Source: Culex pipiens pallens
Lineage: Eukaryota; Arthropoda; Insecta; Diptera; Culicidae
Assembly (NCBI RefSeq): GCF_016801865.2
Contig: NC_068939.1
Span: forward strand, 72,468,100 to 72,532,099
Length of the DNA: 64,000 nucleotides
Direction of reading: 5' to 3'
Part shown: piece after piece, positions 56,987 to 64,000 of the stretch
Numbering within the stretch: position 1 is the stretch's first letter
How the letters are laid out: each line of letters opens with the position of its first letter
Program-made: the position numbers and the translations under genes
The notes under the pieces: generated by a model
Told to the model about the DNA's origin: nothing
Seen by the model: only the letters and a program-made list of their open reading frames with translations
The model's database searches: none

Positions 56987-59633
56987 TTCCATCAATATTA
57001 TGAATTTTAATGCTCGCTCTTTGAAAGCGAAAGAAAATGAATTTTTCAACTTTTTACGAGTTCATAACGTGCATGTTGCTGTTATAACCGAAACATTTTT
57101 AAAAACTGGCACTTATTTGAAAAGTGATCCAGATTATAAAGTTATAACCAATAACAGAATGAATCGAAATGGCGGTGGAGTTGCAATAGTTATCCACCGT
57201 AGTATGACTTATAGCACTTTACGTGACTTTAAGTTAAAAGTTATTGAAAGTTTGGGCATTGAACTTGAAACTTCTTTTGGGAAAATTATGATTGCAGCTG
57301 CATATTTGCCTTTCCAATGCACTGGGGAAAATAAAAATTATTTCAAAGGGGATTTGAATAAACTTACTCGGCATAGATCTCGATTTTTGATCATCGGTGA
57401 TTTTAATGCCAAACACCAATCTTGGAATAATTCAAAAGTAAATTCCAATGGTAAAATTCTATTCAGAGATTGCACTTCAGGTCTTTATTCGGTTTTATAT
57501 CCGAATGGGCCAACTTGCTTTTCTTCTGTTAGAAATCCATCAACAATTGATTTGGTTTTGACAAATCAAAGTCAGTATTGTGGTCCTTTAGTGACTCATG
57601 CTGATTTTGATTCTGATCACCTTCCAGTAACTTTTTCACTTTCTCATGAAGCAGTTACCAGGCCCAATAGTTCTGTGTTTAATTATCACAAAGCTAATTG
57701 GGACAGGTATCAGCATCATATTGAGAATAATTTAAATCATGATTTTGTTTTAGAAACCAAAGCTGATATTGATTCAGCCTTGGAATCTTTAACTAATGCA
57801 ATTTTGGATGCAAGGAATATTGCTATTCCTAAAGTCCAAGTCAAATTTGACTCTCCCATTATTGATGACGATCTTCAGCTTCTGATTCGTCTGAAAAATG
57901 TTCGCCGAAGACAGTATCAACGTTCTCGTGATCCTGCACTGAAGCGAATTCAAAAAGATTTGCAAAAGGTTATTGACCACAGATTCACTCTCCTGCGAAA
58001 TGAAAAGTTCGCAAGAGATGTCGAACAAATTAAACCTTATTCCAAACCTTTTTGGAAACTTTCAAAGGTTCTTAAGAAACCTCAGAAACCAATCCCTTCT
58101 TTAAAAGATGGTGATAATATTTTATTAACTAATGGGGAGAAAGCTCAAAAACTTGCTCAGCAGTTTGAGAGTGCTCATAATTTCAACTTAAATTTTCTGA
58201 GTCCTATTGAAAATCAAATTTCAATAGAATTTCAGAATATTGTTGAACAACAGTTTTCATCAGATGATGTTTTTAAAACGGATCTGAATGAAATAAAATC
58301 TATTATCAAAAAGTTTAAAAATATGAAAGCCCCTGGTGAGGATGGCATTTTTTACATTTTAATTAAAAAATTACCTGAAGCAACTTTAAGTAGCTTGGTC
58401 AAAATTTGCAACAAATGTTTTGATTTGGCATATTTTCCCAGTAGTTGGAAAAATGCCAAAGTAATTCCGTTTTTAAAACCGGATAAAAATCCTGCTGAAG
58501 CCTCAAGCTATCGGCCCATTAGTTTGCTTTCATCTATTAGTAAATTATTCGAAAGAATAATTCTTAATAGAATGATGACACACATTAATGAAAATTCAAT
58601 TTTTGCTGATGAGCAGTTTGGATTTCGCCTTGGGCATTCAACTACTCATCAGTTGTTGAGAGTTTCAAATTTGATTCAAAGCAACAAATCTGAGGGCTAT
58701 TCTACTGGCGCTGCTCTTCTAGACATAGAAAAAGCATTTGACAGTGTTTGGCATAAAGGTTTGATTGCGAAATTAAAAAGGTTTAATTTTCCGATTTATA
58801 TCGTGAAAATTATTCAAAATTATTTGACGGATCGTACTCTGCAGGTATGTTATCAGAATAGCAAATCTGATCAACTACCTGTACGTGCCGGCGTCCCTCA
58901 AGGAAGCATTTTGGGTCCAATTTTATACAATATTTTTACTTCTGACTTGCCGGATTTGCCCCCAGGATGTCAGAAATCACTTTTTGCTGATGATACAAGC
59001 ATCTCCGCCAAAGGTAGAAGCCTTCGTGTCATCACAAGAAGATTACAAAAAAGCTTGGATATTTTCAATTCTTATTTGAAAGAATGGAAAATTACTCCAA
59101 ATGCTGCAAAAACTCAACTTATTATTTTCCCTCACAAACCAAGGGCTGATTTTCTTAAACCAAAAAGTCATCACATTATAAAGATGAATGAGGTAAATTT
59201 AAAGTGGGAGGATAAAGTGAAATATCTTGGACTTGCTTTTGACAAAAACCTGACTTACAAGGATCACATTGAAAGTATCCAGGTTAAATGTAACAAATAT
59301 ATTAAATGTTTGTATCCACTTATAAACAGGAACTCTAGACTTTGTCTCAAGAATAAACTGTTAATTTATAAACAAATTTTCAGACCTGCCATGCTTTATG
59401 CTGTGCCGATCTGGACAAGCTGTTGCTTAACCAGGAAGAAAAAACTTCAGAGGATTCAGAACAAAATTCTGAAAATGATTCTGAAACTTCCTCCCTGGTT
59501 CAGCACCAGTGAACTTCATCAATTAGCCGAAGTTGACACTTTGGATGTTATGTCCAATAAGATAATTGATGCATTTCGACAAAAATCATTGCAGTCTTCA
59601 GCTGCATTGATCCGCTCTTTATATAGTTTATAA
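56973..59633 (+). CDS. LINE ORF2: endonuclease and reverse transcriptase
   Basis: 886 residues. An apurinic-type endonuclease spans about residues 8-225: NFNARSL, VITETFLK (catalytic Glu), IIGDFNAKHQSWN near 141, and SDHLPVTF near 214. The reverse transcriptase spans about 450-760: SYRPISLLSSISKLFERIIL, EQFGFRLGHSTTHQL, LLDIEKAFDSVWHKGL, GVPQGSILGPILYN and the catalytic FADD near 670. No RNase H follows, as in Jockey-clade elements. The ATG overlaps the ORF1 stop region by 14 nt (ATGGATCTAAGTAA). No frameshift or premature stop is seen. It nicks target DNA and primes reverse transcription at the insertion site. Confidence 0.96.
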   Translation: MDLSNSINIMNFNARSLKAKENEFFNFLRVHNVHVAVITETFLKTGTYLKSDPDYKVITNNRMNRNGGGVAIVIHRSMTYSTLRDFKLKVIESLGIELETSFGKIMIAAAYLPFQCTGENKNYFKGDLNKLTRHRSRFLIIGDFNAKHQSWNNSKVNSNGKILFRDCTSGLYSVLYPNGPTCFSSVRNPSTIDLVLTNQSQYCGPLVTHADFDSDHLPVTFSLSHEAVTRPNSSVFNYHKANWDRYQHHIENNLNHDFVLETKADIDSALESLTNAILDARNIAIPKVQVKFDSPIIDDDLQLLIRLKNVRRRQYQRSRDPALKRIQKDLQKVIDHRFTLLRNEKFARDVEQIKPYSKPFWKLSKVLKKPQKPIPSLKDGDNILLTNGEKAQKLAQQFESAHNFNLNFLSPIENQISIEFQNIVEQQFSSDDVFKTDLNEIKSIIKKFKNMKAPGEDGIFYILIKKLPEATLSSLVKICNKCFDLAYFPSSWKNAKVIPFLKPDKNPAEASSYRPISLLSSISKLFERIILNRMMTHINENSIFADEQFGFRLGHSTTHQLLRVSNLIQSNKSEGYSTGAALLDIEKAFDSVWHKGLIAKLKRFNFPIYIVKIIQNYLTDRTLQVCYQNSKSDQLPVRAGVPQGSILGPILYNIFTSDLPDLPPGCQKSLFADDTSISAKGRSLRVITRRLQKSLDIFNSYLKEWKITPNAAKTQLIIFPHKPRADFLKPKSHHIIKMNEVNLKWEDKVKYLGLAFDKNLTYKDHIESIQVKCNKYIKCLYPLINRNSRLCLKNKLLIYKQIFRPAMLYAVPIWTSCCLTRKKKLQRIQNKILKMILKLPPWFSTSELHQLAEVDTLDVMSNKIIDAFRQKSLQSSAALIRSLYSL

Positions 59634-60110
59634 GTTAGTTTTAAGGTATCCCTTTTCCCTTTTGTACATGTAGGACCTCCTACATTTGAAATCACTGAAT
59701 AGCGAAAGCTAAATATTTCATGAATAAATGAAAGTTGCTAGTATTTAAAATTGAGGTGAAAAGTCATCGATTGTGATTGGACACTCAATAATATTTTAAC
59801 TGAATGAATGTACATGGAAGAGAAAATCAAAATAAATATATATTAAAAAAAAAAAAAAAAATTTTACATAAATGTCCCTTCGACACCAAATTTCTATCTC
59901 ATCACAGTTTCAGGCTGCAAATTATTGAAAAACGCCTCTTTTTTCGCATGTTCAAAAATGGAAGGGGTCGTACCGCCCCTCCGTCACGAGATATCAAAAA
60001 ACGGACCTCGGATTCGTGATCAGGGACAAAAGTTACCCCTTAGGACAATGTTTCACGCAAATCGAAGAGGGGTCGGGGCAACTGCTGTGTGAGTTGGCGG
60101 AGAATTACCC

Positions 60111-62130
60111 AATTGCTCTTCGAGTTTTAATTTCATTTCCTTAAAACCAAAACTGCTACCCCTTTTGAAATGTCATTTGTCAAAACGAGTTCTATCTGAG
60201 ATATAGAAGCTCAAAACAGCAACTTGCAATCGCTGAACCCGTCCATTGCCATTACTCTTATCACAAGAATGCTAATTTCTACGAACGTCCCACCAACGGA
60301 ACCCATCAGTACGCCGCCACCAACAGTTCTCTCTACCAAATTTCCGTCCGACGAAGTCCGCGTTGCTAAGACATTCAATGAATTGTTAGAGGGAACGACT
60401 TCACTCTCTACATTTTGTTTGGGGTACACCACCTTCAATAAATGTTTGCTTCTGACTCCTTCGTGCTTGAACCCAGCAACAATCGGCGAGAGAAAGCAAA
60501 ACCAACCCAATCTATAGACTGAGACCAGTTCTAGACGCCCAGACGTGTGCGCTTGTTTCCACGTTCAATCCGGTTCAAACACACGCGAATCAACTTGAGC
60601 GAAATACGTCACGCCGATCTTCCCGAGCTTGCACACGCGATTATGAAATCGATAAACAATAAACTACCGTCGAAACACTTCTCCTCCCTGAACTATATTC
60701 ACTGAAATCTGAACTCTTCCCTGTGCAGAGAACTCAATCACGCCACAGTCACGATTCGACACGTTTTGGCAAACGATGCTGAGCACACGTAGACGCGGAA
60801 GCTGCGCTTCGTTCAAATCCGCCACTCTTCCGTACGTACTCGCGACGAACTCTCGTTTCGCCAAACTTCTCGAACTCTTCACGCACGAACGCGACGCGGA
60901 GTCCGTGTGGTACCTGGTGGCCGCTTCGAACAATACTAAGTGGCCGTCGGTACTCGTCTCAATTCTGGTGTGTCGAGCAGTCAGTCGAGCAGAGTAGAGA
61001 CTTCGCTAGTCTGAGTACGCGGACGGATGTCGTCGTCGCGACGCGGAATATGACCGCGTGAGAGACGCGCTTTTGTGGTGATAGTGTGGTCGGTCTCACA
61101 ATGGCGTGTATTATAGACAGACATGTTGATACATGTCCGCTAGGCTGGGTCGAAGTTGGCGAAAAAATTGTGGGATGTCATCTAGAAGGCGAATACAGCA
61201 GCTTATGTGACATTTTTCACACCCAACCAATTGTTGAGAGTAAAATGCTCTCGATTCAGATTGAGAGCATGATGATGACATCGAGAGTCGTTCTTCGCAG
61301 ATCAGCTCAAAGATCTTGGGACACTTTCCCTTGTTTTCGTGGGGTAGCATTTCCAGAAGCATCTGAGAGGAAAATGCTCTCGAATCTTTCCACATTTGAC
61401 ACCAGGTTGAGAGCTTTTTACTCTTGGTTGGACGATGCATATGTTTGGGTTTAGATTAACACTTATCGACTTGTAATAGATTAACACTTATCGACTTGTA
61501 ATCTTCAATAAAGAGGTTACAGCGTTGAAGAAAAAGTCCCTTTTAAGCTTTTCTGCAATAACACATATCGACTTGGGATCTTCGACAACCGATTATGTGA
61601 TTTCGTACAATCCTTGGACAATCCTCCAAGAACTCTGAACCAGTCTAATCGCCAATACAATCGCCCGACCAAACTAACACCACTCTGAAAGAGCGATTCA
61701 AGCTAAACTAAGGAAAGATTGAGGGGGTGTCGTGGACATTTTCGCGTAATCCAATATTTCTAAAGGGGGGACCAGAACATTCAGGCTAGCGAGGGCGGGG
61801 GAAGACCGGCTAGACCGATGTCGCCGCGTGCGTTGAACGCTGCCGGTTAATACTGTGGGCCTACAGGTTAGGGAGACACTGCGAGCTATAAAATTAATTG
61901 TAATGGTGTTGTGGAGCGCGATAGCTCTCAACCGAAGGGGTTTTGCGGTGTGGATTGACTCCAGCTCAGTGGCTGGATGTTGGTGTAGGGAGGTTTTTTG
62001 TTGCTGTTGTTTAGGTATGGGTTTGGTTTTGTGTTTCGATGAAAAACAAGAATTGCAGCCGGTTGTGAAAGAATTAGCATTATGGAATGGAGCTGGGTGG
62101 ATGCATTTGGTGATTTATGTGGTTTGAATT
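60111..62130. other. GC-rich unresolved region, no confident gene
   Basis: Frames of about 90-120 codons occur at 60224-60517 (+), 60664-60933 (-) and 61101-61454 (+) without recognisable domains. 60540-61080 is CpG-rich with an initiator-like GCAGTCAGTCG at about 60976. 61462-61503 has a direct duplication of TTAACACTTATCGACTTGTA. 61240-61400 is full of ATGCTCTCGA and inverted GAGAGCAT words. It could be an LTR-element leader, a leader exon of Sarm, or both. Confidence 0.35.
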
Positions 62131-62410
62131 AATATTTATGTTTCGTTTAATTTTTATAGAAACATCTCACAGTGGGCGAAATGGAACCCAAAATTGGACT
62201 TAATTGAACGCGGCTGGTTCCCTGGTATGAAAAAAGTGTTTCTTATGTAAAAAAATCCGGGAAATCGATTGGTGATGGTTCCATCCACCGCACGAAACGG
62301 CAAAGGGTCCATTTTGCCCCAATTCCACATTTTTTTACATTTTTTCTTGAAAATCGGTCTTTATTTAAAGCGGAGGCTTTATGCGGCCATCCAAAATGCA
62401 CTTAACTTAC

Positions 62411-62634
62411 ACAGAAAAAAAAAATCGTGGTAATATTACATCTGGGAAGGGGTACATCTTTTTTGTCAGAAAAAATGTGTAATTTTACCTCTGGAAATGT
62501 GTAATTTTACCACTTTTCTGGTGTAATGTCACTTTTTCAGTCTAAAATGAGGTAAAATTACATCATAAAAGAGGTAATATTCAACCTTCCAAAATTACAG
62601 CTTCCAAATTTACATTATTTTTTTCTGTGTATGT
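62411..62634. mobile_element. small MITE (ACACAGAAAAAA ends)
   Basis: ACACAGAAAAAAAAAATCGT and TTATTTTTTTCTGTGTAT are inverted ends. GGTAATATTACAT and GAGGTAATATTCAACC face each other inside. Same family as 29020-29247. Confidence 0.6.
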
Positions 62635-62705
62635 GAGAATGTCCCAGGAATCCAGTAAAAATAACCACTTGCACCACAAAAATCATCTAGGGTCCATTTA
62701 ACCCC

Positions 62706-63084
62706 AATTCCGCTATAAAAGCATTTTTGGCCGTTTTCAAATGTTAGGTCAGATTTTAAAATCTGAAAATATGTTTATCGTAAAGATCAGACAACTTTAC
62801 ATAATAATGACAATTTGCACTTGATAGTCTGACACATTTATGTTGATATAGAAATTAAACTAAATAAAAAGATTGAAGAATCAGTTTTGGGCCAATTTTC
62901 CCAAACGCAGAATAAACTGCCTTTACATAATTTTTATTTTTACCAACATAAATGTGTCAAACTATCAAGTGCAAATCGTCATTATTATGTAAAATTGTTT
63001 GATCTTAACGATAAAAATAGTTTCAGATTTTTAAAATCTGACCTAACATTTGAAAACGGCCAAAAATGCTTTTATATCGGAATT
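62706..63084. mobile_element. near-perfect hairpin element, arms about 145 bp
   Basis: The left arm 62706-62850 and right arm 62940-63084 are inverted copies differing at few positions: ATAAAAGCATTTTTGGCCGT faces ACGGCCAAAAATGCTTTTAT, and CACTTGATAGTCTGACACAT faces ATGTGTCAAACTATCAAGTG. The loop is about 90 bp. No ORF relates to it. Confidence 0.85.
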
Positions 63085-63159
63085 AATTAATTAAAAGACA
63101 GTTGATTACCAAAATTAAAACCCGCATTTTTTTTGAAAATATGCTTTTTTTCTGTTCAA

Positions 63160-63830
63160 TGATCAGAAATCTCTGCCGATTGAATCGCTTGATTCGTGTA
63201 AGTGCAACCAATCGTGAGTTACTACGATTCGCAAGCAGCAAATGATTCGTTCGATCGCTTCACAGATATATTCGAATCCTTTGTGATTTGCTTGGCATTC
63301 TCTGCTTGTCGGCTAGACTCACACAACATTTGAATTTTGCATGGTATTTATAAGTTACTGTAAAATGTGTCATTAATTGATATATGTAAACACAATAATG
63401 TAAAATGTAAATTTTAAGCAATCGCATCGCATCGCTTTTTTAAAACACAACCAAACGTCGCTATTTTTAGACCACGTTTTCCACTTTTTCTCATCGAAAC
63501 CGACTACTTTATCGACTTCATTTTGCAGGGCGAGATAGGACGCCGTCTATTTTTAGACGATGACTCAGCACTTTTACACTCTTGCGCTTAAAAAACCAGG
63601 TGGCAGCACGATGGAACGCCACGTCCCTATAGTGCGGACGGTCTGTCTCAGCCAATCATAAACTAGCCGATCAGAGTGAGAGGGAGAACAGAAGAGAGAG
63701 TATTCAGTAATGATCAGTAGTAGTGACAAACGTTATAGGAATTCGTTAAAGCAGGTTTGCGTCGCATCCGTTTTGTGCTCGCAAGTGAAGAGGATGATTT
63801 TCAGCAATCAGGATCCTTGCAGCAAATCTC
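63160..63830 (+). repeat. dispersed promoter-like repeat, copy 2
   Basis: Same ordered words as 23160-23660 (GAGTATTCAGT, GTTTGCGTCGC, TTTTGTGCTCGC, CAGCAATCAG). It is preceded by GATTCG-rich sequence and a CGCATCGCATCGC microsatellite at about 63424-63437. Confidence 0.5.
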
Positions 63831-64000
63831 CAAAAAGCGCAAAATTTGTATGTGATAAATATCAAATTCGTCGTAAGAAAGTTGCCAATATGCCAGTGCC
63901 ATTTACGAAAAAAAAAATTATGCGGATTAACAAAAAAATAGATCCGAATTCTGGTCTAGAGCCCTCATTTGCGATATACTTTCGGGCAAACAGGTGCATT

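Larger units (their letters stand above)
55365..59874 (+). mobile_element. full-length Jockey-clade LINE with target duplication
   Basis: ATTTTACATAAATG occurs before the 5' end (55365-55378) and after the poly(A) (59861-59874) as target duplication. The element itself, 55379-59860, is about 4.48 kb: 5' UTR 55379-55594, ORF1 55595-56986, ORF2 56973-59633, 3' UTR with AATAAA-type signals, and a 3' A-run at about 59845-59860. Both ORFs are intact, so it may be retrotransposition-competent. Size, two-ORF layout and lack of RNase H fit the Jockey clade; mosquito Juan elements are the likely relatives, by inference. Confidence 0.93.
54309..60110. mobile_element. long-TIR element broken by nested insertions
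   Basis: The left arm 54309-54487 (GGGGTAATTCTCTACCAACT...) is inverted at 59943-60110 (...AGTTGGCGGAGAATTACCC). Inner arm 54868-54990 (TTTTTCAATAATTTGCAGCC, GATGGCGTACTCAGAATTCC) is inverted across 55313-55378 plus 59875-59932. The LINE at 55379-59860 splits the right arm exactly between matching arm halves, and about 380 bp is inserted in the left arm between 54488 and 54867. Without insertions the element would be about 0.9-1 kb. Confidence 0.7.

Noticed and set aside
60224..60517. 97-codon plus-strand frame as a gene
   Set aside because: No recognisable domain, the opposite strand is also open, and it abuts repeats. Left as unresolved sequence.
1..64000. CRISPR arrays, operons or prokaryotic systems
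   Set aside because: Spliced exons, SINEs, LINEs and MITEs show an animal genome; the tandem array lacks unique spacers.

Overview
This window comes from an insect genome, most likely a culicine mosquito and probably Culex. The one recognisable host gene is the fly/mosquito SARM1 orthologue (Sarm/Ect4). It lies on the minus strand with long, AT-rich, repeat-packed introns. The other content is mosquito-type mobile DNA: an intact Jockey-clade LINE, tRNA-derived SINEs with clear target-site duplications, foldback elements and many palindromic MITEs. The species call is inference; no ribosomal or mitochondrial marker is present.

Host gene, in transcription order on the minus strand: an N-terminal exon (44612-44776), a Ser-rich exon (31674-32048), an acidic/Gly/Met-rich exon (31214-31610), a 92-bp shared exon (15181-15272), a large exon with the ARM repeats, both SAM domains and the first half of TIR (13146-15114), a 167-bp exon with the second half of TIR (4881-5047), and a terminal exon (98-1139). 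A second first exon (20426-20752) has its own ATG and joins the shared exon in phase, giving a shorter isoform of 907 codons up to the first stop. The reading frames and splice sites agree, except that the 44612-44776 exon cannot join 31674-32048 directly in phase, so a small exon or another start is missing.

The most interesting observation is in the terminal exon. The SARM frame meets UGA at 971-973 in the context UGA-CUA-G, a known leaky-stop context, and then stays open in the same frame for 290 more codons of protein-like sequence, including a stretch that I recall matching the Drosophila Ect4 tail. This is a strong candidate for stop-codon readthrough giving a C-terminally extended SARM. 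Second, the catalytic TIR glutamate (human E642 equivalent) is the first codon of exon 4881-5047. The intron before it (5048-13145) holds a 5.5-kb foldback element built from a homogeneous 162-bp tandem repeat in two opposed arms, which would form a very large hairpin in Sarm pre-mRNA.

Region by region: 0-5 kb, 3' end of Sarm with a piggyBac-type MITE; 5-13 kb, palindromic repeats and the giant foldback; 13-15.3 kb, core Sarm exons; 15.3-31 kb, intron with the alternative first exon, TIR elements and a SINE with a 23-bp duplication; 31-32 kb, two Sarm exons; 32-44.6 kb, intron with MITEs and a complete 952-bp TRIM-like LTR element with identical LTRs; 44.6 kb, N-terminal exon; 45-64 kb, upstream intron or 5' flank with SINEs, a nested TIR element split by a full-length Jockey-clade LINE (55379-59860), and further hairpin MITEs.
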